DNA from: SAR324 cluster bacterium
GTDB lineage: Bacteria > SAR324 > NAC60-12
DNA: 64,000 nucleotides
Direction of reading: 5' to 3'
Assembly: GCA_015231885.1 (NCBI GenBank)
Contig: JADGAT010000005.1
Location: 40,460-104,459 of the forward strand
A program made the translations under genes and the position numbers. The notes beneath the pieces were generated by a model, which worked only from the letters and a program-made list of their open reading frames with translations, was not told where the DNA came from and searched no databases. This document shows, one piece after another, positions 1 to 9,475 of this stretch; within the stretch, counting starts at the first letter, position 1; each line of letters opens with the position of its first letter.

Positions 1-880
1 AGCGAGGACTTTCTCCGGCATACAGCATCTTGGCCAGCCAGTACAACGCAGCGTCCGGGTCGGAGCCGCGAATGGATTTAATGAAAGCACTGATGGTGTC
101 GTAATGGGCATCGCCATCCTTGTCATAAAGAACGGCTCGCTGCTGAATGGACTCCTGGGCTACTTCAAGGTTGAGCCGCAGAATGCCTTCTTCATTTGAT
201 GCAGTGGATTCGATAGCCAACTCCAAAGCATTTAAGGCGTTGCGTGCATCGCCGCCTGCTACATTGACCAAATGCGCCAATGCTTTGGGATCGGCCTGGA
301 CTTCTCGTTTTCCATAGCCTCGCTCTGTATCAGTCAATGCACTTTTTAAAATTGCCTGGATGTCTTCATTTTCCAAAGCCTTGAGTTGAAAAATCCGTGA
401 ACGGGACACCAGGGCAGAGTTGACTTCAAAATAAGGGTTTTCGGTAGTAGCGCCAATCAAGGTGATGGTTCCATCTTCTACATGAGGAAGCAAGGCATCC
501 TGCTGTGCTTTGTTCCAGCGATGTACTTCATCGACAAACAAAATAGTTTGCTTTTGATACAGCCTGTTTCGCTCTTTGGCTTCTTTAATCAACTGCCGTA
601 ATTCGGCAGTTCCGGAGAGCACCGCACTGATCATCTGAAAATGAGAGAGGGTCGAATTGGCGACAATCTGGGCCAAGGTCGTCTTTCCTGTTCCAGGAGG
701 TCCCCAGAGGAGGATTGAGGAAAAAAGGCGGTCTGCTTCAATGACACGTCGTAATAAGCATCCAGGGCCGATAATGTGCTCCTGCCCAATAAACTGGTCC
801 AGGGTTCGTGGGCGCATGCGTGCGGCCAGTGGTGCTTCATGTGTGAAATGCTGATTGACGGCATGGTCAAAAAGATCCAT
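1..880 (-). CDS. rarA: Replication-associated recombination protein RarA (MgsA), C-terminus outside the window
   Basis: AAA+ ATPase of the RarA/MgsA/WRNIP1 family, which acts at stalled replication forks. The start is the ATG at 878-880 and the frame runs off the window at base 1, so about 293 N-terminal residues are visible. The sequence shows a Walker A motif (GPPGTGKTT), a Walker B-type segment (ILFVDEVHRWNKAQQDALL), the sensor-like IGATTEN and the family segment GGDARNALNALE. The ATG directly abuts the stop codon of the upstream hydantoinase gene (881), so the two are probably co-transcribed. The C-terminal tetramerisation region is not seen. Confidence 0.95.
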   Translation of the reverse strand, partial: MDLFDHAVNQHFTHEAPLAARMRPRTLDQFIGQEHIIGPGCLLRRVIEADRLFSSILLWGPPGTGKTTLAQIVANSTLSHFQMISAVLSGTAELRQLIKEAKERNRLYQKQTILFVDEVHRWNKAQQDALLPHVEDGTITLIGATTENPYFEVNSALVSRSRIFQLKALENEDIQAILKSALTDTERGYGKREVQADPKALAHLVNVAGGDARNALNALELAIESTASNEEGILRLNLEVAQESIQQRAVLYDKDGDAHYDTISAFIKSIRGSDPDAALYWLAKMLYAGESPR

Positions 881-2266
881 TTAAAGAGAACTCCCTGGAT
901 TTCTGTGGATGTAACGGCCAGCTCCTCTTTCAACGTTCAGGTTCCCTTCGTCCCATTGGACTTTCCCATTGACAATGACCCAAGTGGGAGCACCTTTGGT
1001 CTGAAACCCTTCAAAAATACTGGTATCGCAGCGATGATGACAGGTTTTCGCAGAGATGGTATTCTCTGTGTCAGGATTCCAAATGACCAGGTCAGCATCA
1101 GCACCAGCACAGATGGTTCCTTTTTGAGGGTACATGCCAAATAGCTGCGCAGGGCGGGTGGAATTGACTTCAACAAACTGTTTTAAGGTGAGTTTTTGTT
1201 CCAAGACGCCATAGGTATACATCAATGCCAGTCGGTTTTCGATGCCTGCAGCCCCATTCGGAATGTTGCGAAAATCATCCTTTCCCATGTCTTTCTGACC
1301 ATGCAACTGAAAAGGACAATGGTCGGTAGCGACTGTTTGGATCTGTCCCGCTTTCAAGGCTTCCCAAAGGGACTTTTGGTGTCCCTTCGGACGAATGGGG
1401 GGACTCATGACATAGGCGGCACTCTGGAAACCAGGTTTGTCGTAGACGCTGTCGTCCAGTAATAGATACTGGGGGCAGGTTTCTCCAAAGACCGTTTGCC
1501 CGGCAGCCCGTGCTTTTATAATGGTTTCTACAGCTTCCCGACATGTGACGTGAACAATATAAAGTGGCACTCCAACGGTTCGAGCAAAGGTGATGGCTTT
1601 GTGGGTGCCTTCTTCTTCGATAAATGAGGGCCGGGATTGGGCATGGTATTGAGGATCTGTTTTTCCGACATCAATCAGCTGCTTCTGTAATTCTGGAATG
1701 AGATCTCCATTTTCACAATGGGAGGTGACCAGAGCGCCCAGTTTTTTAGCAGTTTTCATCACCTCAATCAGTGCCTGGTCCTCAATACCGATGGTTTCTT
1801 TGTAGGCCAGAAATGTTTTGAAAGACGGGATTCCCTCATTGATCACACACTGTTCCATTTCCTGGGCTGTGTGCGGGTCAAATCCAATGACAGCCATATG
1901 GAACGCGTAATCAGAGACTGCTTTTCTGGCAGCATCTTTGCGTTCATGCAAAGCCCCCAATAAGGATTGGCCTCGGTTTGGAGTAACAAAATCAATAATA
2001 GAGGTGGTCCCTCCTGCAATTCCGGCAGCAGTGCCTGTTTCAAAATCATCTGCAGAAACAGTATCCATCACGGGCAATTCCAAATGCACATGAGCATCAA
2101 TCGCACCTGGAAAAACATAATGTCCCTGCGCATCGATCTGCCTGTCGGCAGAAAAGTCCAAATCCTTTCCAATGGCTTGGATTAATCCATTTTCAATGTA
2201 AATATCGGCATTCAATTGATCAATGGCCGTGACAATGTCACCATTTTTAATGAGTAAGGATTCCAT
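881..2266 (-). CDS. Dihydropyrimidinase / D-hydantoinase-type cyclic amidohydrolase
   Basis: 461-residue zinc amidohydrolase that opens dihydropyrimidine or hydantoin rings; cytoplasmic. Visible metal-site elements of the family are AHVHLELP near residue 60, a probable carboxylated lysine in FKTFLAYK near residue 150, the histidines of SHCENGD and VHVTC, and the aspartate in ATDHCPF. Length fits the family. Start is ATG at 2266. No pyrimidine-catabolic partner (preA/preT, beta-ureidopropionase) lies nearby, so the true substrate is open; allantoinase is a less likely alternative. It abuts rarA without a gap. Confidence 0.93.
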   Translation of the reverse strand: MESLLIKNGDIVTAIDQLNADIYIENGLIQAIGKDLDFSADRQIDAQGHYVFPGAIDAHVHLELPVMDTVSADDFETGTAAGIAGGTTSIIDFVTPNRGQSLLGALHERKDAARKAVSDYAFHMAVIGFDPHTAQEMEQCVINEGIPSFKTFLAYKETIGIEDQALIEVMKTAKKLGALVTSHCENGDLIPELQKQLIDVGKTDPQYHAQSRPSFIEEEGTHKAITFARTVGVPLYIVHVTCREAVETIIKARAAGQTVFGETCPQYLLLDDSVYDKPGFQSAAYVMSPPIRPKGHQKSLWEALKAGQIQTVATDHCPFQLHGQKDMGKDDFRNIPNGAAGIENRLALMYTYGVLEQKLTLKQFVEVNSTRPAQLFGMYPQKGTICAGADADLVIWNPDTENTISAKTCHHRCDTSIFEGFQTKGAPTWVIVNGKVQWDEGNLNVERGAGRYIHRNPGSSL

Positions 2267-2358
2267 ATCAACAAACCTCTTTCAATAACTATGGAACAGG
2301 AAAGAAAAAAATAACCATGGCCTTTTGGTCGTTGCCTCCGAATACAACATCAAAAATT

Positions 2359-2516
2359 AGGAATGCTCAAACAATTATTTAGCAAATCTACTTGTCTTTT
2401 CAACGATCTTCTGCGTTGCTTTACCGGTTGTATAGCAGGCTATGCGCCCGATAAAACGCCTTGAATCTCGATGAAAATCCTGCGTAACTTTCGCATGTTA
2501 TTATTTTCGCTTTCCT
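2359..2516 (+). repeat. MITE-like 158-bp palindromic repeat, copy 1
   Basis: First of five copies in the window, 158 bp, beginning AGGAATGCTCAAACAAT and ending TTTCGCTTTCCT. The ends form an imperfect terminal inverted repeat (AGGAAnGC...GCnTTCCT) and the centre holds a near-palindrome (TATAGCAGGCTATGC), so the whole unit can fold. TA dinucleotides sit at both edges. The right end supplies part of the TAG stop codon of the minus-strand gene ending at 2515. It resembles full-length copies 2 and 4 closely, with a few substitutions. Confidence 0.9.
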
Positions 2517-3084
2517 AAGCATGCAATGTTAACTCATTCTTGTCGGTATGTTCGAAGATTTTTCCATATATTTCAAGCGTTGTTGTTTCTGAATAGGAAA
2601 GTTTATTACCACTGATGGTAATATTATGCTGGAACTCGATTGTACGGGCATTGTCACGCATAAAAGGAGATTGAAGGATTCCCCAATCAGAATCTCCAAG
2701 TTTTGCTGTAACATTTAGAGAGACTACACCACTTGGATCATTTTCAGGAATATATTTGGATCCAGCAAGAAGGCAAACGCCTCTGGGGATCACTAATGAA
2801 TGCATCACTACTTTTTCTTGAGCATCCCACATCCAATAACCTGTTTCGTCATGAAAAATCTCATCATCTTTTTTTCGGCTCACAACTTGATGATAGCGCA
2901 CCACGGCCAATATCTGAGTTTCGGCATTTTTTGCATTGCCCGCTGCTTCAAAAACAATTGTTTCATAAAAAGGGTTCTCTTCTGAACCATCAGGCTCGGG
3001 TGCTATATCCAATCCGTTGTTTCCTGTCCATTTTCCAATTAAACCAGACAAAGGTCCATAATTTATATCGGTTTTTTTTGTCAT
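2515..3084 (-). CDS. Nitrobindin-like (FABP/THAP4-type) beta-barrel protein
   Basis: 189-residue cytoplasmic protein without a signal peptide. The N-terminal LIGKWTGNNGLD matches the GxWxGxG signature of the nitrobindin/FABP-like haem-binding beta-barrel family. The rest is alternating beta-type sequence with charged turns (SETTTLEIYGKIFEHTDKNE). The family binds haem or small hydrophobic ligands; whether this member binds haem cannot be read from the sequence. Its stop codon TAG at 2515-2517 overlaps the end of a dispersed repeat, so the original C-terminus may have been altered by that insertion. Confidence 0.8.
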   Translation of the reverse strand: MTKKTDINYGPLSGLIGKWTGNNGLDIAPEPDGSEENPFYETIVFEAAGNAKNAETQILAVVRYHQVVSRKKDDEIFHDETGYWMWDAQEKVVMHSLVIPRGVCLLAGSKYIPENDPSGVVSLNVTAKLGDSDWGILQSPFMRDNARTIEFQHNITISGNKLSYSETTTLEIYGKIFEHTDKNELTLHA

Positions 3085-3214
3085 ACTTCACCTTCTCAAA
3101 TCAATGACTTTTCATCATTTTTACACAACTAATCCAACCCTTTCAGCCTAGCACAACGATGCTGATGAAGGAATGAAAAAATAGATCATTTTCTCTTAAA
3201 AACGCAGAACTCTA

Positions 3215-4462
3215 TCATGGCTCCTTCTTGATTTCGGCTCTGGGATCCAGTTCAAAAGTTTCTGGAGCAATACGTGATACAGGAACCACAACAAAACCAG
3301 AACGTTCCTCCGGAGGGACCATTCGGTGGAGGGTCAATTGTGAGAGTACATAGAAGGCATAAATAGTATGGAATGCAGCAGAGAAGATAAAAATCACACC
3401 AGTCCCCAGACTAATCATTGCAATCGAAGCAATGGCTGGCCCTATGATAGCACCGATAGAAAAACTCAAGAGCAGCCCACCGGAAACTGAAACAAAATCC
3501 CCTTCCTTTGTATGGTCGTTCGCCTGGGCAATACAGACTGGATAAAGCGTGAGTGAGAACGCACCGAAGCAGAAGGTCACTAGCAAGAGCCCCGTTTGAG
3601 ATAGAATTTCTGCAACAGACACAAGCCAAACTTCACCTATAACGGCTCCAAGACTAACAAAAATAATAACTTTACGCCGGTCAATGACATCCGATAAACG
3701 GCCAATTGGCCACTGAGCAACCGCACCGCCAAAAATAGCGGCTGTCATGAAAAAGGAGATCGCCCGGACATCCATACCTATTTCCCTGGCAAAAACAGGT
3801 GCTAACGTCCAAAAGGGACCGTTGGTAAGACCTACAACAAAGCAACCAACCAAACCGATTGAAGACGTCTGCCATAACCTTCTTAGATCAAGCTTTACCC
3901 GTTGAATGGGTTTTGGTTGGCTAGAGTTGCTCAAAGCAACCGGAAGGAGCGCAAACGAGGCTAGAATGGAAGCCAACACGAACAAAATCATGCTTCCCGG
4001 AGATGCCAGGTTGATCAGTAGTTGTCCGACTGTAATGGATATTAGATTGACAGCAAGGTAAATGCTGAAAACACGTCCCCTCATTTCACTGCTTGCTTCT
4101 TCATTGATCCAACTTTCAATAATCATAAAAAGTCCGCAAAAACAATATCCCGTTACGACACGAAAGAAAATCCAGACAATCTCACTTGGTATCAATGCAT
4201 GAATTAAAGGAGTAACCGAGGCCAGTGAGGCAAAGGCTGCAAACGCCCGAATATGTCCGGATCGCTGTACAATGACCGGACAATGAAGGCAGCCTAGTAT
4301 GAAACCAATATAATAAGCAGTGCCGATTAATCCGATGATCGTCCCGGAAAAGGCTTCAATGTCTCCTCGGATAGGGATCAATGTCCCTTGCAGGCCATGA
4401 CCTGTCAGCACAATGGCGGTAGCCAGCAACAAAGAAAATAAAGAAACAAATGTTTTACCCAA
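3215..4462 (-). CDS. MFS transporter, YcaD-like
   Basis: 415-residue major facilitator with about 12 hydrophobic segments. It carries the inter-helix motif GRLSDVIDRRKV typical of MFS loops and a region (CGLFMIIESWINEEASSEMRGR) resembling the YcaD/YfkF branch. The start is TTG at 4462, chosen because AAGGAG lies about eight bases upstream; no ATG fits better. Substrate unknown. It is a single gene, with intergenic space on both sides. Confidence 0.85.
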   Translation of the reverse strand: MGKTFVSLFSLLLATAIVLTGHGLQGTLIPIRGDIEAFSGTIIGLIGTAYYIGFILGCLHCPVIVQRSGHIRAFAAFASLASVTPLIHALIPSEIVWIFFRVVTGYCFCGLFMIIESWINEEASSEMRGRVFSIYLAVNLISITVGQLLINLASPGSMILFVLASILASFALLPVALSNSSQPKPIQRVKLDLRRLWQTSSIGLVGCFVVGLTNGPFWTLAPVFAREIGMDVRAISFFMTAAIFGGAVAQWPIGRLSDVIDRRKVIIFVSLGAVIGEVWLVSVAEILSQTGLLLVTFCFGAFSLTLYPVCIAQANDHTKEGDFVSVSGGLLLSFSIGAIIGPAIASIAMISLGTGVIFIFSAAFHTIYAFYVLSQLTLHRMVPPEERSGFVVVPVSRIAPETFELDPRAEIKKEP

Positions 4463-4781
4463 AGTTCTTTCTCCTTATAAAGTCTTCGTCCATACTTGTG
4501 GAAAAGCAATGGTTGTCATCTTACACTGTTATGGTCAGGGATGAGCTGCAGATTCAATTAGAAATCCAAGCTATCAAAAAGAAATAATGCAGTTTTGTGA
4601 ACTCCTCAATGAGAAGTCAGAATCTCAATCAATAAAAAATTGATGATCTTGTTGAATTGACTGGTGTCCACAATTGATTCAGAATACCCTTCTCTTAATG
4701 GGAAGACAAATTGTTAAACCTGAGTAACTCCCTTTCCCTAAAACGGTCAAATCAAAATTTTCAATATCAACACAAGTTGCA
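4463..4781. other. Intergenic region between divergent genes, nothing recognised
   Basis: This 319-base AT-rich stretch separates the divergently transcribed MFS and trmJ genes, so it should hold promoters for both. I see no convincing -35/-10 pair, no conserved RNA and no gene remnant in it. Confidence 0.5.
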
Positions 4782-5501
4782 ATGGGGTTGGAGCACATAC
4801 GAATCATCCTGGTAGAGCCTGCAGGCGCATTGAATGTGGGTGCCATTGCGCGAGTGATGAAAAACTTTGGATTGAAGACACTGGTTTTAGTCAACCCCCA
4901 ATGCAGCCCACTATCCAAAGACGCCCAGAAAATGGCTGTACACGCACAGGATGTCCTGGAGTGCTCTCAACAGTTTCCTTCTTTACAGAAAGCCTTGGCT
5001 AACTGTTCTCAAGCTGTGGCAACAACTGCCAGAAATCGCAATTTTTTCAAGCCCTTAGACTTTCCAAAGGCCGCATTATCCAGACTTCTGGAAATTAGTG
5101 AGCCGGTTGCATTGATTTTTGGTTCAGAAGAAAGCGGATTGAGTAATGCCGATCTGCAACTGGCTCAGTACTGGATGCAAATTCCTGCCAACCCCGAATA
5201 CCCCACCCTCAATTTAGCACAGTCCGTAGCCTTGTGCTGTTATGAACTTTTTCAGCAATCGACCTCGAACGCCCCAGAAAAAACGGTGGAAAAATCTGCA
5301 ACATTAGGTGAAATGGATGCCTACCTGAATCAGATGGCTTCTCTTTTGTTAGAAATAGGTTATCTGCACCCTCATACAGAAACTTCTCGCATGAATAAGT
5401 TCCGCCAGCTCTTGTATCGCTCTACTCCAGGGTCTTCTGAAATTGATATGCTGCGTGGAGTGCTAACCCAAATGCAATGGGCATTGAAAAATAAGAAATG
5501 A
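4782..5501 (+). CDS. trmJ: tRNA (cytidine/uridine-2'-O-)-methyltransferase TrmJ
   Basis: 239-residue SPOUT (TrmH-family) methyltransferase, predicted to 2'-O-methylate position 32 of tRNAs. The family motifs are clear: motif 1 LVEPAGALNVGAIARVMKNF, motif 2 ALIFGSEESGLSN, and motif 3 IPANPEYPTLNLAQSVALCC, which forms the SAM-binding knot. The C-terminal extension of about 80 residues is typical of TrmJ rather than TrmL. The ATG lacks a strong Shine-Dalgarno. The gene converges on hemH with only 7 bases between them. Confidence 0.92.
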   Translation: MGLEHIRIILVEPAGALNVGAIARVMKNFGLKTLVLVNPQCSPLSKDAQKMAVHAQDVLECSQQFPSLQKALANCSQAVATTARNRNFFKPLDFPKAALSRLLEISEPVALIFGSEESGLSNADLQLAQYWMQIPANPEYPTLNLAQSVALCCYELFQQSTSNAPEKTVEKSATLGEMDAYLNQMASLLLEIGYLHPHTETSRMNKFRQLLYRSTPGSSEIDMLRGVLTQMQWALKNKK

Positions 5502-5508
5502 AGTGTAT

Positions 5509-6615
5509 TCATACAATTGCATAAAATAAGGCTATCAGCAGCGCAAGACACCAGCTGTAGAGAATCCATTGACTTGAGCGCCGGAAGTGCTGGCTGGGAG
5601 GTAAAAGCAGCGGCAGATCCATTCCCTGTAACCCCTGGTTCCAAAGCAGCGTTTGTTCACCGAGGAGTTCGATAAAACGAGGATGGGTCTCCACAGCAGG
5701 GACACGGTAAGGGGTCAATCCTTCTGAACGGGCAAGTTCAAAATAGGTATGATCTATTTCAAATAATGTTTCCAGATGGTCGTTCACAAAACTAAGAGCA
5801 ACAAAAAGAACCGAACGAACTCCTTGTTTTGCTAGCTCTGGGAGCAGTTCATCCGTGTAGGGCTGTAGCCATTTGGCAGGCCCTACACGACTCTGAAAAC
5901 AAAGTTGAAATTTCCATTCAGGAAATTGCTTGCGTAAACTTTCTACAGTAGACCACAATTCCATCAAATAGGGGTCCCCTTTGTCTACATAAGATTGAGG
6001 AAGACCATGGGCAGAACACAAAATCAACGTTTCTTGAGGCACCAATGTATGCTGCGAAAGCTCCTTTTTTAATAAATCAGAAAGAGCTTCAATATAGTAA
6101 GGGTGATTGGGATAAGAGCGCAATACCTGGATTGTACAGGCATAACCTTGCTTTTTTAATAAACCATCAAGCTGTTCCAGTGAAGATCCCGTAGTGGCAT
6201 AAGAGAAATGAGGATACATGGGAATGGCATATAGTTGCTCAATCTGATCCTCTATTATTTGTTTCACCACACTTTCGGCATTGCCGGCGAGATAGCGATG
6301 AGCCACATATATTTTGCATCCCCCTTTCTGTTTTTGTAGAATTTTCTCCAACTGAGCACGTTGCTGTTCTGTGGCTTCTACAATTGGAGACTTCCCCCCA
6401 ATCTGCTGATACTGTTCAGCGACCTCAACTGCGCGCTTTTTCGATATTTTCCTGGCGAAACGGTTTTGCAGCCAATGAGGAAATGGCAGTTGGATCACAT
6501 TGGGATCTCTCAAAATTTCATATAAAAAATCAGCGACTTCCTCCAGATGGCGAGGCCCTCCAAAATTTAGCAGCACTACTGCCTTTTGGGCAGATGGAAC
6601 ATTATTTTCTTGCAT
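5509..6615 (-). CDS. hemH: Ferrochelatase with C-terminal membrane anchor
   Basis: 368-residue ferrochelatase inserting Fe2+ into protoporphyrin (or coproporphyrin) in the last steps of haem synthesis. Visible motifs are VVLLNFGGP at the N-terminus, the catalytic histidine region LILCSAHGLPQSYVDKGDPY, the core CFQSRVGPAKWLQPYTDE and the acidic metal-site segment SFVNDHLETLFEIDH. The last 20 residues (ILYSWCLALLIALFYAIV) form a predicted membrane helix, so the enzyme is likely tethered to the inner membrane. Haem supply is relevant to the 12-haem cytochrome in this window. Confidence 0.95.
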   Translation of the reverse strand: MQENNVPSAQKAVVLLNFGGPRHLEEVADFLYEILRDPNVIQLPFPHWLQNRFARKISKKRAVEVAEQYQQIGGKSPIVEATEQQRAQLEKILQKQKGGCKIYVAHRYLAGNAESVVKQIIEDQIEQLYAIPMYPHFSYATTGSSLEQLDGLLKKQGYACTIQVLRSYPNHPYYIEALSDLLKKELSQHTLVPQETLILCSAHGLPQSYVDKGDPYLMELWSTVESLRKQFPEWKFQLCFQSRVGPAKWLQPYTDELLPELAKQGVRSVLFVALSFVNDHLETLFEIDHTYFELARSEGLTPYRVPAVETHPRFIELLGEQTLLWNQGLQGMDLPLLLPPSQHFRRSSQWILYSWCLALLIALFYAIV

Positions 6616-6709
6616 AATATTTTATAAAAGATAGCTTGAGAAAGCCCCTCACCCATTATAGGTTCGGCTATTCAAAGAAACACCTTACCAAAAGTCCGTT
6701 AAGAATGGA

Positions 6710-7078
6710 ATGGGAGATATGTTGATTAAACAACTTGAATGCTGCAAAGAATTCATCGCAGGCGATTTAACGGTTTTACGAGAAATATTACATCCCAGCA
6801 AAGAGAATCTGAAAATTCATTACAGCCTCGCACATGCTAAGGTTTCGCCAGGAAAAAGTTCGGTGGACCATAAGCTGAAAACATCGGAAGTTTACTACAT
6901 TCTGGAAGGGAAAGGGATTATGTATATTGATGGAAAAGCCGCAGAAGTAGCAGCTGGCGCAACCATTTATATTCCTCCTGGTGCCGTTCAGCGCATCCAT
7001 AATACTGAAAATTCGGAACTAATGTTCTTATGTATTGTTGATCCGCCATGGCGAGAGGAAGAAGAAGAAATAATATGA
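6710..7078 (+). CDS. Small cupin-domain protein
   Basis: 122-residue single-domain cupin. Cupin motif 1 is degenerate (DHKLKTSEVYYILEGKG) and motif 2 reads GATIYIPPGAVQRIHN, so one or two metal ligands of the canonical G(X)5HXH pattern are missing. The C-terminus is acidic (WREEEEEII). Function unknown; such proteins are often small metal-dependent isomerases, oxygenases or binding proteins. An alternative start is ATG 6719. It is convergent with mgtE, whose stop codon follows immediately. Confidence 0.8.
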   Translation: MGDMLIKQLECCKEFIAGDLTVLREILHPSKENLKIHYSLAHAKVSPGKSSVDHKLKTSEVYYILEGKGIMYIDGKAAEVAAGATIYIPPGAVQRIHNTENSELMFLCIVDPPWREEEEEII

Positions 7079-8443
7079 TCAAACAGGGATATCGGTAAAA
7101 GTTAGAGTAATCGATAAATAAACGATCACCCCCAATAGATCATTAGCTGTGGTGATAAAGGGCCCTGTTGCCAAAGCAGGGTCAATATTAACCCGTTTTA
7201 ACAACATCGGAACCGCAGAACCAACTACAGTGGCTAGAACAACAACTGCGATCAAAGCACACCCAGCAACAATTCCCATGGTCAGATTATCTGTCAAAAG
7301 CAATACCATCCCAAACAAAATGATCGCACACACAGGACCATTCAAAAAACTAACTCGTAATTCTTTCCAGAGCCGAACAAACAAATCGGTTGCTTGAATC
7401 TCTCCTGTTCCCAGTCCGCGAACAATAATCGAAGAAGACTGAATTGCAATATTTCCTCCGAGTGCTGCAATGAGTGGTATAAAATACATAACTTCAGGTA
7501 ATTTTTCTAAATATACCGCAAACGATTCCATTGCCAGTGCCGCACCAAAGCCTCCAACCAAACCTAAGATCAGCCATGGAATACGATCCTTTGAAGTACG
7601 AAAAACTGAGGTTTCCAGGACTTCTTCATCTCCTGTTCCTGCAATATGGCCCAAGTCTTCGTAAAATTCTTCATTCAACACATCCATCACATCATCGATG
7701 GTAATTCTGCCGATTAGTTTTAAGTACTTATCAATGACAGGCACAACTACCAAATCATACTCACGGACAATATTAGCAACATGCTCCTGATCCATCTCCA
7801 CATCCACAGCAACGACATTTGGATCCATTAAATCTTTGATAAATGCAGTAGCTTCTGTCAATAACAGCTTGTGGATATCAACAAAGCCAATCAGATGCTG
7901 GAACTCATCAATAACATACACTATATAGAATTTTTCAATGTCTTCTTTGACCGTATATTTTCGAATTTCCTGAATTGCTTTTGCCACAGTATGCTCTTTT
8001 TGGACAGCAACCACATCAGGATCCATAATCCCGCCAGCACTTTCGCTGTCATATTTCATCAAGTTCGTGATTTCTTCACGCTCTTTCAAAGGCAAACTGC
8101 CCAGAATTTCGTCAGCCTTTTCTTCATCCAGGACAGCAACCACATCAGCGGCATCATCACCGTCCATTTCTTCAATGAGTCCTCCTAAGGTCTCCGCATT
8201 CATTTGCTCCACAACTTCTGTAAAAACGGGAGAATAATTGTGCAGCTGAGCAAGAACATCCGAAGCAATTTCTTTAGGTAAGGCTTCGAGCAAATCCAAC
8301 TGGTATTTCAGCTTTAACTGTAAGAAGCTGTTCATGATCTCAACCACATCAAGGTCTTTTAGTAAACCTCGTAATGCTTCAGTCCTTTGTGTATTGATCA
8401 GTTTCTTAATCAGTTTATGATGAGATTTTTTTTCAATGCCCAT
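7079..8443 (-). CDS. mgtE: Magnesium transporter MgtE
   Basis: 454-residue Mg2+ channel/transporter. Order of parts: an N-terminal superhelical MgtE_N domain, two CBS domains (about residues 135-260) and five C-terminal membrane helices. The pore region reads FIPLIAALGGNIAIQSSSII, a variant of the family GGNxGxQ motif. In known MgtE the cytosolic domains sense Mg2+ and gate the pore. It lies just downstream of the TerB-like gene on the same strand (8 bases), so the two probably form an operon. Confidence 0.93.
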   Translation of the reverse strand: MGIEKKSHHKLIKKLINTQRTEALRGLLKDLDVVEIMNSFLQLKLKYQLDLLEALPKEIASDVLAQLHNYSPVFTEVVEQMNAETLGGLIEEMDGDDAADVVAVLDEEKADEILGSLPLKEREEITNLMKYDSESAGGIMDPDVVAVQKEHTVAKAIQEIRKYTVKEDIEKFYIVYVIDEFQHLIGFVDIHKLLLTEATAFIKDLMDPNVVAVDVEMDQEHVANIVREYDLVVVPVIDKYLKLIGRITIDDVMDVLNEEFYEDLGHIAGTGDEEVLETSVFRTSKDRIPWLILGLVGGFGAALAMESFAVYLEKLPEVMYFIPLIAALGGNIAIQSSSIIVRGLGTGEIQATDLFVRLWKELRVSFLNGPVCAIILFGMVLLLTDNLTMGIVAGCALIAVVVLATVVGSAVPMLLKRVNIDPALATGPFITTANDLLGVIVYLSITLTFTDIPV

Positions 8444-8451
8444 AAAAAATT

Positions 8452-9354
8452 TTATGATAAAATTCTTAATTCTTTCATTGTTGCGATCAATGAATGAGAG
8501 TGATGTCTGATCTTCACAACTTCATCGTCAGTCAAATTCAAAGTATCTGCCAAACGGTCCATGAATTGTATTTCCCGATCTGATATATCCCCATCAATGG
8601 CAGCCAACAAAAAAGCAGAAGAAAACACATCAAATTTTGCGCTCTTTTCTGTAATGGAGGTCAACAAGACTTGAAATAAACGGTCCATGTTGTTTGCATA
8701 CTCTTCAAAGCTACTCTGGATTTCCTGAAAGTCCAGTTTTTCCCCACTCCTGTCAAACGAATACAATGCCCTCATTAACCCCAATTCTCGACTGACATCC
8801 GACTTTTCATCAGAATGAATGACGGCGAGCATCGCTAAAATCCTGGCTTTACTGAGAGATATTTCTGTCGAGGATGATTCAACGGTTTCATGATCCAGCA
8901 AATGGTATTTGTTCAAAGTATCTGTAATATACTTGGAATGCTCTTCTACCGTCTGGATATCTTCTAATGTCATTCTCAGCGTTTTAGCCAGTCTGTGCAA
9001 TATTTGAGTTTCTTCTTTGGAAATATAGCCATCAATGGATGCCAATAAATAGACTGAGGCCAATAAATCCATTTTATCATCTCGGCTGAGCATGGAGTCC
9101 TCCAGTTTTTCAAATAAAAAATCTAAATCTTTCCCATACTCTGTAAATTGTTTAACATAATCTGGAATCGCAATCCCTGCCAATCGCTGATCAAAAGCAC
9201 ACAGGGCCTCCATTAAGCCCATTTCCCGTTTCATTTCATCCTTTTCATCAGAATGAATAACGGCGAGCATTGCCAAGACCTTTGCGTCAGAAAATGTTAA
9301 CTCCGGAGCCAAAACATTTTCTTTGAATCGATCGACCATTTTTTTGAAAAACAT
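8452..9354 (-). CDS. Tandem TerB-like domain protein
   Basis: About 300 residues built from two copies of one alpha-helical unit. The repeat is obvious: AKVLAMLAVIHSDEKDEM and ARILAMLAVIHSDEKSDV open the two halves, and LLASIDGYISKEETQI and LLAAIDGDISDREIQF close them. The IDGxIS-xxE pattern is typical of TerB-like helical domains, which use acidic residues for metal binding. I chose ATG 9354 because AAAGGAAG lies upstream; a longer version could begin at 9402. No signal peptide. Co-orientation with mgtE suggests a link to divalent cations, by inference. Confidence 0.7.
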   Translation of the reverse strand: MFFKKMVDRFKENVLAPELTFSDAKVLAMLAVIHSDEKDEMKREMGLMEALCAFDQRLAGIAIPDYVKQFTEYGKDLDFLFEKLEDSMLSRDDKMDLLASVYLLASIDGYISKEETQILHRLAKTLRMTLEDIQTVEEHSKYITDTLNKYHLLDHETVESSSTEISLSKARILAMLAVIHSDEKSDVSRELGLMRALYSFDRSGEKLDFQEIQSSFEEYANNMDRLFQVLLTSITEKSAKFDVFSSAFLLAAIDGDISDREIQFMDRLADTLNLTDDEVVKIRHHSHSLIATMKELRILS

Positions 9355-9475
9355 GCACTTCCTTTTTCTGGAAAATAGTACAATTCTGATCACCCCAGTC
9401 ACTAAATGGAATAAACAATATGCTGCTTAAATAGAAGAATTTTGTTATAAAAGCAACAAAGAATTGAAATAAATG

